Below the pieces are notes generated by a model. It was not told the DNA's origin and searched no databases. It was given only the letters and a program-made list of their open reading frames with translations. A stretch of 64,000 bases of DNA, from contig CM021322.1 in assembly GCA_010645155.1 (NCBI GenBank), positions 6,644,350-6,708,349 of the forward strand, given 5' to 3'. The stretch comes from Tigriopus japonicus. Taxonomy: Eukaryota; Arthropoda; Copepoda; Harpacticoida; Harpacticidae. Made by a program: the position numbers and the translations under genes. This document shows, piece by piece, positions 11,199 to 21,359 of this stretch; positions within the stretch are counted from its first letter, which is position 1; every line of letters starts with the position of its first letter.

Positions 11199-11313
11199 AG
11201 GGCGGCGAAAGGCAGGCCACGGCTGAAGGGCGGCGAAAGGCCACGGCAGAAGGGCGGCGAAAGGCCACGGCAGAAGGGCGGCGAAAGGCCACGGCAGAAG
11301 GGCGGCGAAGGGC
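11199..11313. repeat. 24-bp GC-rich minisatellite
   Basis: About five tandem copies of a 24-bp unit containing GAAGGGCGGCGAAAGGCC. All frames stay open because the period is divisible by three, so the overlapping ORFs are artefacts. It lies on the internal side of the LTR relic and is probably expanded leader sequence. Confidence 0.85.
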
Positions 11314-11324
11314 CGACCACAGAA

Positions 11325-11586
11325 ATGTGGGTGGTGAAAGACCATCCTACCGACTGCGCCATGTCAAGTCATGATGAAAGATCGAAGTTGACTCTTTTAT
11401 TTTCAAGAAAGGAAGGTTTATGTGGGTGGTGAAAAACCATCCTACCGACTGCGCCATGTCAAGTCATGATGAAAGATCGAAGTTGACTCTTTTATTTTCA
11501 AGAAAGGAAGGTTTATATAGAACTGGATGAATTATTGCGAGTATATGAAATAAGGGAGAGGGAGAGCAGGAGCATAAGACTATACA
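11325..11586 (-). mobile_element. LTR retrotransposon relic: LTR plus tRNA-Ser PBS, end duplicated
   Basis: On the reverse strand a probable 130-bp LTR (11457-11586) begins TGTATAGTC and ends GACTTGACA, with TATATAAACC, then AATAAA. It is followed at once by TGGCGCAGTCGGTAGGAT (11439-11456), complementary to the 3' end of an arthropod tRNA-Ser (CGACTGC acceptor strand, discriminator G, CCA). A 95-bp unit (LTR end, primer site, leader) is repeated in tandem, so a second primer site lies at 11344-11361. Short LTRs with a tRNA-Ser primer are known in the Ty3/gypsy group, which fits but does not prove the class. No gag or pol remains. The LTR resembles the solo LTR at 5438-5559. Confidence 0.7.
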
Positions 11587-11589
11587 TGG

Positions 11590-12281
11590 CTTTAACGTGA
11601 AGCTTCAAAAAAGCCCAACAAACCAGGAAGCGCAAGAGAAAAAATGCAGTCAATAGGAGACTTTGACCCAAAAAAATATTGAAGCAATAGCTAGAGCACT
11701 TCTTAGTATGCAATATGATAACTAAATTGCTTGTTATTGGCACGATTTACTTAAACTGATCGCAAAATCGAATTTCGTTTTAACTTTTACTTCCTGGATT
11801 GATGGTGGAGACATCAACGGCAAACACTTGAAGCTTCAAAAAAGACCAACCACTCGACCTAGTTTACGTATCTTTGTCATGACCATCTTTAAATGAACCA
11901 ACCTCCAAAGTGATCCCATCAAATACTGACCCCACTCTTGACCCAATTGGACCCATCTCCATAAGCTAACAAGATGTAGAGGAGAAATAATAAAAGTAAA
12001 AGAAGCCCAAAAAAGCAGATAGTTATTGGAAAAAGAGATGATAGATGCAACATATTTTAGGTTAAACTAAGGTGTTGTTGTGGGAGATATTTCATCGTTT
12101 CTTCAGTCCGAATATTAGTATAATTGGTTCCCGATGTTCGACCAAATCAATACATGTAGGAGACGATTCCCAGAAGTTCAATCGCTCCTTGAATATGATT
12201 GCCTGAAGTTTAATCACATTCTGGCCTAACGAGTGCCTGATGTTTACTCTTATGTTAGGATATAAGACCACTTATCACTTT
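11590..12281. other. no gene seen; 20-base repeat
   Basis: AT-rich sequence. A short direct repeat (GAAGCTTCAAAAAAG at about 11600 and 11830) may be remnant transposon sequence. It runs into the assembly gap. Confidence 0.4.
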
Positions 12282-12559
12282 NNNNNNNNNNNNNNNNNNN
12301 NNNNNNNNNNNNNNNNNNNNNNNNNNNNNNNNNNNNNNNNNNNNNNNNNNNNNNNNNNNNNNNNNNNNNNNNNNNNNNNNNNNNNNNNNNNNNNNNNNNN
12401 NNNNNNNNNNNNNNNNNNNNNNNNNNNNNNNNNNNNNNNNNNNNNNNNNNNNNNNNNNNNNNNNNNNNNNNNNNNNNNNNNNNNNNNNNNNNNNNNNNNN
12501 NNNNNNNNNNNNNNNNNNNNNNNNNNNNNNNNNNNNNNNNNNNNNNNNNNNNNNNNNNN
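12282..12559. other. assembly gap (N)
   Basis: 278 unresolved bases. ORFs spanning it are artefacts. Confidence 1.
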
Positions 12560-13655
12560 ATATTATTTGTCATGTCCCCCTCTGAGCCAAACCACTGCCT
12601 TGAACGTCTTGATATCAATGATACGACTTGGACGCACCTATTTCTCCTGTTGGGTATCATCCCACGCTGCGTCAACTGTAACCAAAATTTGTCCTTTTGG
12701 CCCTTGTTGGCATTGTTTGCGATACAACCAAGAATTATGGGGACACATTTTTGTATTTGGCCAACTTGTACCCGGATCAAGCCGGATTTGATGTGGTCTT
12801 AATGTTAATGGTCTAGACCAACGTGGGTGTCCTCATTCTCTTTTTGCCACCTTGTTGTCAATGGGTCCGTGACAATTTTCGAATATCCTGTTATGTTTTT
12901 TAACCTCTCTTTTGAAATTGTGGCTTCACACAGAGGGTCCTAATCAAGATCCGAAATCTTATGTTTCATTAATTCTGCCCAACCCTGTATATCGTAAAAA
13001 ATGTTGTCTCTCCACAGCTTACAATACCAATTACTTTCATTTTTTGACCCTCAATTCATTTCGTTTGTTAAAAACAAACACATGTGTAAGCAGTAGGGTT
13101 CGTAATAATAGGTTGTGTCATTTGTCAAAATACGCTGTTTTAATTGTATTTTTGCTCACAAAAAGTCGTAAAACTGTGGAGCAAAGAGAATATATTAATT
13201 GGCATTGAAGCTCGTCTGAATGAACTTGATTGCAATTCACACTCACATATCTGATTTCTTGAGCTTGAAGAGCAGAAATTCCTCTTGAAGCTAGTCCATC
13301 AACGTGCACAAGACTTTTAGTTTTTGCATATGTGAGACGTATTTTAACCTGGGTTAAAGTTGTTGATTATATTTGGCATGTTTTAGGTGGTTTCAACTCA
13401 GTAGAAGAGGTCGTAGAAAAAGTTGGTTCAAAAATTAGAGCTGTCTGGGCAATTTTTGAATTTGTAACTCACTTTGTACGTGTCTTGGTTCGTGTCATTT
13501 GCCTCTTACATACTGTTCAACACACTTTAGTGTATAATAATACAAAAAAACTTAAACTTTATATGATTTATAAAACGACAAGAAAAGGAATTCCAAAATG
13601 ATAGTGTTTCTTGGCTATTTACTAAAGCAAATATCTTTGGCCAAGATCAGCCAAG
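12560..13655 (+). other. no confirmed gene; helical ORF at 13332-13601
   Basis: The 89-codon frame at 13332-13601 reads as amphipathic, hydrophobic-rich sequence (VVDYIWHVLGGF, VEEVVEKVGSKIRAV). Immediately upstream, short blocks in other frames also look helical (FLELEEQKFLLKLVHQRAQ). It has no signal peptide, domain or splice support. It could be a decayed coding sequence or chance. Confidence 0.25.
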
Positions 13656-13659
13656 ATTG

Positions 13660-14130
13660 CCTGAGAAAGAACCACAGAATTTCACTGAACTAGGAGACTA
13701 ACGCAAAAATAATGATTTCCATTAGGAACGAATCCATTACGTACTTCTGCAAATGAGACCTTGCCTATGTTGACTTGAATACGCATTTCAATTTTCAGCT
13801 CAATCGAACGTTGGAGTCAAAAGTTATACTCTGTCAAAGTTCAGTGCAAATCTTACCGAGAATGAATAAACTAGCCCTTTTCTGGTAATTGCTTTACCAC
13901 AAAAGGGCAAGTTCATTCATTCTATGCTCTCCTCAGTACTTAAGTTTGAGAAGACATAACTTTTTATTCCGGCATTCGATTGAGCTGAAAATTGAAATAC
14001 GCCGTCTACTGAATACAAGTAAGGTCTCGTTGGCAGACGAACGCAATTGAAATAATCCTTTTGGAAATCATAATCCTCACCGTAAGCCTCCTACTCCAGA
14101 AATTCAGTGCTTCTTGGTCTGAGTTATAAA
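13660..14130. repeat. long foldback (inverted-repeat) element
   Basis: Two arms of about 230 bases (about 13660-13893 and 13895-14130) are reverse complements with scattered differences, joined by almost no spacer near 13890. Shared blocks include TTTCAATTTTCAGCTCAATC, ATGATTTCC, GAGACCTT and GCCCTTTTCTGGT. A diverged single arm lies at about 25270-25385. There is no coding capacity. A transcript would fold into one long hairpin. It sits about 350 bases upstream of the secreted-peptide promoter. Confidence 0.75.
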
Positions 14131-14489
14131 AGGCATGTGAACTTTTGTGAGGTTGCGTGACTCAGATAAATAGAATGCATTTTTTCAAAGGAATAAATTA
14201 TGTTTAATTCAACATTAGTATACTGTTTACAAGCTAGAGCCAAGATTGACAGACGGATGAAAAATGATCTGGCATTGGATGAACATGTAAATCTTGACTC
14301 ACCAGTTAACTAATTGTTAATTAGATCCCATGTTGTAATTCCATCATTTTGCAAGAACCTCCCTGTCCGGTTGTTCAAGAATTAAAATTTTGAAAGGTGT
14401 TACGACCGAAATCACCAAAATAAGGAAAACATTAATTTGACTGAAATTAAGATACTTTTCCGAACTCTACATTAATCACTCTGGCGTTG

Positions 14490-14526
14490 TATATAAATTG
14501 AGATTTCTTTAGCATCATCATCATTG
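14490..14526 (+). promoter_or_regulatory. core promoter of secreted-peptide gene
   Basis: TATATAAA at 14490-14497 lies about 33 bases before TCATT (14521-14525), which partly fits the arthropod initiator consensus. The inferred 5' UTR of about 50 bases leads to the ATG at 14573. An alternative initiator TCAGTC lies at 14530. Confidence 0.6.
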
Positions 14527-14572
14527 TCATCAGTCCTGTGTGAAAGAAGAAGAACAAAGAAATCTCATCATC

Positions 14573-14979
14573 ATGAAGAACCTCTTGGCCTCCTCTTTGG
14601 TTCTTGTTCTCGTGTTATGCACAACTTGGATTGAGACTGTTGAAGCAGGTAAATTGATCTAGTCATTTCTTTGGTATTGCTTTTACCACGATTCTTGATC
14701 TTATTTTCAGATAGGTTGTTAGAGAGGCATAGGTGTGATGATAAGGTGGATAATGGGCTCTTTGTGAGTTCTAGAGACGAATGCAAAGCTTACTGCAAAA
14801 AAGTTGAAAACGAAAAATCTGTAAAGATCAATTACTATTCGACAACAATCGAGTTTGGGGTAGTGATAAACCGCATTCGTTATACATACACTTGCCGATG
14901 CTTCACCTCGTGTACCAAGTACTCGGATCATTATTCCAACCTCGTCTTGATTGGAAATGATGTTTCAAGGGTCTTCTAA
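14573..14979 (+). CDS. secreted six-cysteine peptide, two exons
   Basis: Exons 14573-14648 and 14711-14979 join across a 62-bp GT-AG intron (phase 1) to give 114 residues. Residues 1-25 are a signal peptide (KNLLASSLVLVLVLC core, cleavage likely after VEA). The mature part of about 89 residues has exactly six cysteines at 34, 50, 54, 87, 89 and 93. They include CxxxC (CKAYC) and CxC (CRC), the two spacings used by cysteine-stabilised alpha-beta peptides such as defensins. The order differs from classical ones because a cysteine follows CxC instead of preceding it, and a 32-residue gap separates C3 from C4, so the fold is unproven. TATA, initiator and AATAAA signals flank the gene. It could be an antimicrobial or other secreted cysteine-rich peptide; no function is asserted. 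An extracellular role is inferred from the signal peptide alone. Confidence 0.85.
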
Positions 14980-15029
14980 CGACAAAATCAGTTAGACTAT
15001 CTCGGAAATGATTCATTTTGACCTGTAAA

Positions 15030-15035
15030 AATAAA
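15030..15035 (+). terminator. polyadenylation signal, secreted-peptide gene
   Basis: AATAAA lies 51 bases after the stop codon, giving a compact gene of about 500 bases. Confidence 0.7.
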
Positions 15036-15206
15036 ACTGCATACATCCAACCCTTTGTGTCCTATTTGATAACCACTCACCAGTTGCTCTTATGTCTTCC
15101 CATTCCAAAATGACCCAACTTTTTGATCAGGTGTGCGTGCAATACCTTGTCAAATGCCATGGCAAAGTCAAGATATATTTACAATATCAACAGTCTTGGT
15201 CTAAAC

Positions 15207-15552
15207 TAGTGATGGACCAAAAGCGCTTTCGGCCGAAATTACGGCCGAAATTTCGGTTTCGGTCTCGGTTATGCTTACCAAAACCGAAAGCAGACAAGCA
15301 CTATATAAAATGGAGTTTAACAACAAAATCGAAAAAAAATTGGTCCAAAAACCTCTGAAATTTAAGTTTTAAGATTTTTCAAAATTTGCGACCACCCAAC
15401 ATCGAACACATTCTAATTCTTAAGGCGGATTTTGCATTTGAACAATTTTGTAAACAGTGAACACTGCTTTCGGTTTCGGTTTTGGTTTCGGTTAAGCCCT
15501 CTTTCAGCCGAAACTTTCGGTTTCGGTTATGAGCCCTTTCGGTCCATCACTA
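15207..15552 (+). mobile_element. hAT-like MITE with TTTCGG repeats
   Basis: A 346-bp non-coding element with terminal inverted repeats TAGTGATGGACC...GGTCCATCACTA. The flanks GTCTAAAC and GTGTTAAC match at 6 of 8 positions, a plausible aged 8-bp target duplication. Both ends carry dense TTTCGG/CCGAAA motifs, like the subterminal transposase-binding repeats of hAT elements. Partial copies lie at 3860-4135 and 30905-31068. Confidence 0.8.
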
Positions 15553-15638
15553 GTGTTAACTAGTTTTGTCATATTTCAATATTTATGATGTATGAGCTGT
15601 ATGCTAGAAAGTTGTTCTTTTAAAAAGACCAGAACGTC

Positions 15639-15990
15639 TTACGGAGCAAGCGCTAAAAGAGGTACTTTTTCTTGTATATTTTTGACTCCAATTGTGGCAA
15701 AAGGTTTTTCAAATAGGATTCTCTCTAGAAGTCCTATCATTTTAGGTTCATCCATACTTTCATTTACCTTGGAGTGTAAAAGGTTAAACGAATCAGTGAT
15801 GATTTTAGTCGCAGTTGCAAGGTGACAAAACTCGCAACCTACTATTTTCTGGTTTCTTCTAAAATGCAGCTTCTGCCAACATGAAAATTTTGCAATTCTA
15901 GAAGAAAAGCAATCTTCTTTGTGTATACTTCCCATCCATGACATTCAACTCCAGTAAACGTCGACAAGACTTCTCATCGAAATTGTATTA
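15639..15990 (-). pseudogene. possible decayed coding sequence, unknown family
   Basis: The reverse strand reads VLSTFTGVECHGWEVYTKK and KIAFLLELQNFHVGRSC to a stop near 15865. Another frame then carries CEFCHLATATKIITDSF, NLLHSKVNESMDEPK and LLERILFEKPFATIGVKN to 15639. Low stop density and protein-like composition across a single frameshift suggest a broken gene or transposon ORF. I recognise no domain. Confidence 0.3.
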
Positions 15991-16313
15991 AGCAAGCCAC
16001 AAACAACAAGAAAACCGAAACTGGAATGACTACCATCTTAGTCATAACATGAGGGAGATGATCGGGGACATTTAGCGTCCTTCGAGCAAGTTCAAGGTCG
16101 CCAAGACATTTTCGAAGTCACCGGACTTCTCAAGTCACAAAATACGTCGCCTTGCCATATCAACTCTGAGAAATCTGTCACTTTAACCACATCGCTCGTT
16201 CCTTCAGAGGAAAACTTGGAACACGGTAAACATTTGTCAAGTCTTTTGATTAGTGTCTCTCGCGAAAAGTTTGCCTTGATTGCAGACCTTTCTTCGCGAA
16301 TTCGGCAAACATC

Positions 16314-17603
16314 ATGGCGAATCCGACTCAAGGCCAGATCTGGCCACCTGGCCTTCTTTTGGTCCTCATGGGAACTCGACTTCTTTGCTCAGCATTGGCG
16401 GTGCCTGAAGCTGAGCCTTTGCCCCTTGCGCTACCAGAGCCTGAGGCCTTTCCCGAGGCCTCTCCTTGGCCAGAGCCCATTCCCATGCCTTGGGCGTTTC
16501 CGGACTCAGATCCCTGGCCACAAGCTGTGAGTACTCGTGGACATAATATGGAGATGTATTTGATCCAAGTGGTCCACTGAGGGCTTTTTGCAAAAAAGTA
16601 ATCGTTAGTCTGGTTCTCGTTTCTTCCAACCCATGAATGTGAGCCGTTTCGGAAGGAAAAGTTTTCAAATAGGATTAAGGCTATTGCGTCATTACATGAG
16701 CTCATTTCCGGGCTTTTTTTCTTCCGTAGGCCTCCTCGACTGGTGGAGGCTGTGGACCTCCACGCTTGAGTTCGCCCTGGCCCAACACCACCACCTCCCA
16801 TGGGCAGCCCTTTAAACTTTCTTGTCCACTTGACACTCGGAACTCTTGTCTCGTTGACCGAGTCGAGTGGTACTTTAGTGAGAGGGAACCAGGCGTTCCA
16901 TCAAGTGGAACCACCTCGGCTCGTCGTAAACTATTGAAGCACATGGCTCTAGCTTTTGATCCCCTGATGCTCTACTTCCCCTCCGTGTCCCAGGAACACT
17001 CAGGTTGGTACACTTGCATGGTGGGCAACTCTCAAGGAATGTCGGAGGCCTCCACATTCTTGGATGTGAGGCACAGACGAGGAACAAGACGGCGGTTCCA
17101 ATCCCGACCTTCGCAAGCGGTCCCAGTTCAACAACAACAACAACAAAGGGTAAACAGCCAGGCTCTTTCAATAACTAATTGGTACTTGAGAGACACAGGC
17201 AATATGGAACAAAAGAAGATTAACGACTACCGAGAGCAAGAGGGAGATTACCCGAACTCTGATCTTATTCCAGATTGTGCCCACTCAGACCCAATCACAG
17301 ACCTCTGAATTGAGAGAGGACACTGAAGACAGTGTTGGGGTTCAATCGCGTTTCTCGGTCTATGCTCGTTTCCGAGGAGATCGAGGCTTCAGAAACCCGA
17401 GTCAACCGGCACCTCAAGCTCTTCAACGCCAAGATCTTACCAGACAGCCAAACCAGGGTACAATTGCCACGGTTGAACGAAACCATGAGCAAGGCCTTGA
17501 TGCGGTCCATCAGCATTTGCGTTACATCTATGACAAAGTGGATCAGATTGACAACCAGATGACAAACATTGAGCAAAGAATCTCCAGGCTTGAGAGGAAT
17601 TGA
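16314..17603 (+). CDS. secreted single-Ig protein with coiled-coil tail, three exons
   Basis: Exons 16314-16526, 16730-17149 and 17274-17603 join in phase 0 through GTGAGT...CCGTAG and GTAAAC...TTCCAG introns to give 320 residues. Residues 1-29 form a signal peptide (LLLVLMGTRLLCSALA). Residues 30-71 are Pro/Glu-rich. One Ig domain spans about 90-185, with C103, W118 and C167 in HSGWYTC, and an N-glycosylation site NTT at 90. YTCMVGNSQG and the following strand resemble the third Ig domain of FGF receptors. A basic stretch (RHRRGTRRR, 185-193) that could be a proprotein cleavage or heparin-binding site leads to six Q. The last 40 residues form a heptad-like coiled coil (VDQIDNQMTNIEQRISRLE). 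There is no transmembrane segment, so it is probably a secreted, possibly oligomeric, Ig protein. A soluble receptor-like or binding role is only an inference. I know no named gene with this architecture. Confidence 0.8.
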
Positions 17604-17737
17604 AGGAATGCTCGCCTGTTTATGCGAGAATCGTACCACAGCTACACATACCTTTAGTTTCTAACATTCTGTAACAATCAGGGGCTAGAATCATATGGAA
17701 TCTTGTTTTTGGGTTCATACATTACATTTCGCTTGTA

Positions 17738-17743
17738 AATAAA
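17738..17743 (+). terminator. polyadenylation signal, Ig/coiled-coil gene
   Basis: AATAAA about 135 bases after the stop codon, followed by GT-containing sequence. Confidence 0.6.
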
Positions 17744-17749
17744 CGATAA

Positions 17750-18085
17750 CAGATGCGCCTCAATTGCTATGTGCCATAAGTACCATTTGTATTCAGCGGA
17801 CGTAAGTGGCAATTTTACGATTCCTTGCGAATACCAATGGCAATGTTAGGGTCGTTGGTCTCATGTTCCTTTCTCCCAGACTTTGATTCAAGCAGATGGT
17901 ATGATTTTACAATGTGAAATAACGAGAAAAAGGTTCTCCTTGAGCAAGACAACGAACAATTGAGTGGATTGTTTGTTTGATCTGTGTTACTAGATGCTTG
18001 AGAAGTGGAATAAATTTCGTTGCAGCACAACATTGTACGTATATGTAGATGAATCAGTTCACATTACTGTAGTGTATTTAAAAAT
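17750..18085. other. no gene seen
   Basis: Probably 3' flank of the Ig gene. Contains a chance 72-codon reverse-strand ORF and nothing else that I can support. Confidence 0.5.
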
Positions 18086-18089
18086 GCCT

Positions 18090-18720
18090 ATCAAGTTTGA
18101 ACAGAAATACCCAAACACAATTAGATATGTTTTTGGGCCTAGGCAAACGAGTGGAACAACTTTGATTTAATGCATTTCCAGTGAAATCTCGATTTAACGA
18201 TATTGCCCGTCACCCAAAAACTTATCGTTAAATCGAGTCGCTGTCGTAAGAGTCGAACAAACTCGGTAACCCCAAAAATTACCGTGAAATGGAGACTTAT
18301 CGTAAAATCGGAAATCGTTAAATCGAGATTTCAGTGTCTTAAAATTTGCGCAGGATAAAAATTTGTGCACCTAAAACCTACAAAATTAATTATTTTGAAA
18401 ACATCAAGACAATACATATTAAGGCACACCTAAAACTCCTTAAGTTTAACTTAAAAAAGCAATTCAATATGTATTCAGAGCTCACTAAGGTCCCTATTGA
18501 AGAGCAGTTACTTAAAATAATATTGATCGGCTGCTGAGTTATTTGGGTTTAATTTTTGGCCAAAAAACGGACAAGCAGTTCCAGGTAGAAAAAAAATCAC
18601 AAGTTCGTAAGCAAATAATAAAGTTTTGGGTGTTACAAAACTCAATAGAAAGTCGTCGATTTTATATATCTTGCGAGCATCATGAGCAACGACTGAATAC
18701 GACAAACCAATCTTCATAAT
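18090..18720 (+). repeat. dispersed repeat R, copy 1, split by a MITE
   Basis: The left part (GAACAACTTTGATTTAATG, preceded by an ATGTTTTTGGGCC segment) and right part (CACCTAAAACCTACAAAATT) match consecutive blocks of the copy at 27700-28000. The 158-bp element at 18179-18335 lies between them. A third copy is at 34390-34480. Confidence 0.55.
18179..18335. mobile_element. Tigger/pogo-like MITE
   Basis: Terminal inverted repeats of about 22 bases, TGAAATCTCGATTTAACGAT at the left and its exact complement at the right. The CAGTG...CTCGATTTAACG pattern is typical of pogo/Tigger ends. It has no coding sequence. The expected TA target duplication is not clear. Confidence 0.75.
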
Positions 18721-18859
18721 CGGTAAATAAATTCAACGCAATTTTCAAAATTTGATAACTTTGAAGGCCGACCTCGTTCTGGTGGCAGGGGAATAGCTTA
18801 AAATTGGACACGACTTAATTAGGACTTGAATTGCGATTCAGATCCTTCTCGTAAAGTAA

Positions 18860-20450
18860 TTGGTCGACTCTATTTCTATTCTAATTGCGGTGCCTCGATC
18901 GAGCATTTTAGATCCGAAAACAAGGCCATTTAGGCTCATCCGTCTTGCACCAAACCCTAGTAGAAACTCACACAATGAATATTTGAGCGAGTCATTCTCG
19001 ACCACCACAATGTCTCCTCAACCAAAAGTAATGCCACTAAGAAAGCGTCGGTTTGGTCCAGTGGATCAAAAATGGATCACCATGTTGTTTTCTGGGGGCC
19101 CACATTTTCAACACACATACAATATATTCGTTGATATAACAGTTACAATTCCTCTGACAGATAATCATCCCAAGATACGCGTCAAAAGCCCAAAGGTCCT
19201 AGTTCTTGGATGGAGATGGAAGGAAGCCACGTGGTCTTGTTTCTTGGGACCAAAAGAGGGCTGGAACATGAATGAGGATGCACTTCTGTCCAACCTTGGA
19301 ATTTGTTTTCAGGCAACGCGGCCTCTAAATAAACCACCATGAGCAGTTACTACGCCACCCAGCTGGAGGCAATTTCGACGACCAAATTGGATTCCATGGC
19401 TTTCCTCCAATTTTAGATCTTGAACAAGCATTCTCGTAGTTTTGTTGGTGGCTCGTTCTATAATGTACAATTGTATTCTGGCAATCTCCGATCAACAAGG
19501 ATGTTGCCATGTTTCTCCTGAAGTTGAAGATTTGGCGTTTTCCTCCGGCACCACCCACGCAAATGGGATTGAGATGCTATTTTTAGTCATTGTCGCATTG
19601 TTCCATTGAGCTGACAAAGGCCGGGAAAAGACCCATTGTGATTCCTAAGGGGTGAGGCGATTTCACGCTTCCGTTTTTTCTTGTCATTAGCCATTAGCAT
19701 ACATTCTTTGTCGTTCCTTCCAGAAGTGGATCTTTTGTCCATATCCAAGACCTCATGGCTATAAATGTTGCCCTTGTTCCATGGAGCTAGACGAAACTTT
19801 TGGGAGCAAAAGCTGGCTTTGAGTAAGTAAGGAATGCTTTCTAATTTACCTTTATGAAAGGCGAGTATTAGAGGCTTTTGAGGCATTCTCGTTTGCTACG
19901 ACCTTGGATGCTTTGGGTTATTTTCCTTGGTTTCCTAATTGGCGAATAATTTGATATTATAAAATCTAAAATCGCAATTACGGTTCCGTACTTTGAGTAA
20001 AAATTTGATTGACCAAACAAGGTTGGAACACGCTCTGTCAGTTTTACTTCAAACAGTTCATTGGACACGTCATCCTTGCTCAATTGGACCATCTTCGTCT
20101 GAAGGTCAGCAAACGACTGGCCTGACACTTCCCGCCAAAGTCAATTTCCATACAAAAGGACGCCCTCATTCCATCAACTCTGGACGATCATAGTATTACC
20201 CTCCTCCGATAGAATGGGTCACTAAGGATATGACTCTTTCTATTCGTATCATTGACCAATGGTCCTGAGATATCGATGAAAACCTTCTCATTCTCAGAGG
20301 GATCATCGAAGCTCCACAAGTGCTCCGCATCATTGGAACAATGGATCTTGGGTGACCATATCGGGAAAAGGGCTTTCAAACCCAAGTGGAATTTACTTTC
20401 TGATGATGCAATGAACCTGATCAGATCCTCCCCAAGCAATTGGTAACAAG
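18860..20450. other. coding-like region, strand and gene unresolved
   Basis: GC-richer than its flanks, with protein-like frames on both strands. Reverse strand, 20439-20188: FDDPSENEKVFIDISGPLV. It could splice in phase 0 (GTAATA donor near 20199, GGCCAG acceptor near 20119) to SFADLQTKMVQLSKDDVSNE. Forward strand, 20252-20446: LEQWILGDHIGKRAFKPKW, ending at a GTAACA donor-like site. The 160-codon forward ORF at 18860-19342 has no recognisable domain. I cannot choose a model; antisense shadows are expected over real exons. Confidence 0.3.
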
Positions 20451-20569
20451 TTCATTTGTATTCTCGATGCCTTTAGGTCTTCTCTCATCCTCGATCGAAC
20501 ACATGCAATCGCTGCCAGACTCTATGACATAAAGCAAGGGCCTCGTAAAGCGCCGTACCACCACCGCTA

Positions 20570-21350
20570 TCATTCCACATGAACGTCGTCATTGTGATTG
20601 CTGGGTGCGACAGAAAGCAGCATGACCCTCGTCCATGGACCACAAAGAAGCAGTCTTGCTTCAACGACAGTCAGTCCTCGGGTCTTGATTATGTGCCGCA
20701 TGGCTCTCGTACGGACGTGTATTGTAGTACCGAGCGGAGTGCTTCGAGAGCAAAGTCTCCCTCCCACTGATTACCCACGAGTGAACCGTTTACGACGCTT
20801 GGTTTGGTTTTCCTCGGATGGGTGCGGTGTGCATGTGATAGAAAAAAAGGCTCGGAATTGAGTCGGCCTCATTGCCAAGACCCAACGAAGCTCGACAGCA
20901 TCAGACCACGGGCTCATCTTGGGACTCACCAGATCCAAAGACTCTGGGCGACAACGGCTCGATTGCGAAACCAAATCCAGTGGTAGTCCTACTATTAGGG
21001 AACATGAATCGGATACAAAAGGAACGAATGAACGAGCTGCTGTTGCGTGGGAGAGAGTGAAAAAAGAGAGCAACCGAGAGAGTCATCGGAACACTGAAAG
21101 AGAGTGAGAGAGTGAGTGAGTGAGTGAGCAACTGTTGCACGACAAACGTTTAATGAGATTGGCTGGAATCGCGAACGCAGGAAACGCCACTTGAGCTCCG
21201 ATACATCCGAGGTGATCGCTTTCCAAGCCGTGACGGCTTCAGTTCAGACGAGTTCTATTATTATCGTTGTGACTGTAACTCCGACCAAAAGACCTACCAC
21301 CCTCATAACCATTTGCATTTCCGTATAATATGTACAGGACGGAAGTGTTG
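20570..21350 (+). other. GC-rich, promoter-like segment with (GTGA)n
   Basis: Markedly GC-richer than the surroundings, with a GAGTGAGTGAGTGAGTGAG microsatellite at about 21104-21128 and an initiator-like TCAGTT at 21239-21244. Resembles 5' regulatory sequence, but I can assign no coding exon to it. A 63-codon ATG ORF at 20579 has no features. Confidence 0.3.
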
Positions 21351-21359
21351 CTTTAGAAG

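Noticed and set aside
11141..11362. Reverse ORF with repeated proline-rich units
   Set aside because: A by-product of the 24-bp minisatellite and LTR leader.
12240..12791. 183- and 176-codon ORFs
   Set aside because: They run through the run of N.
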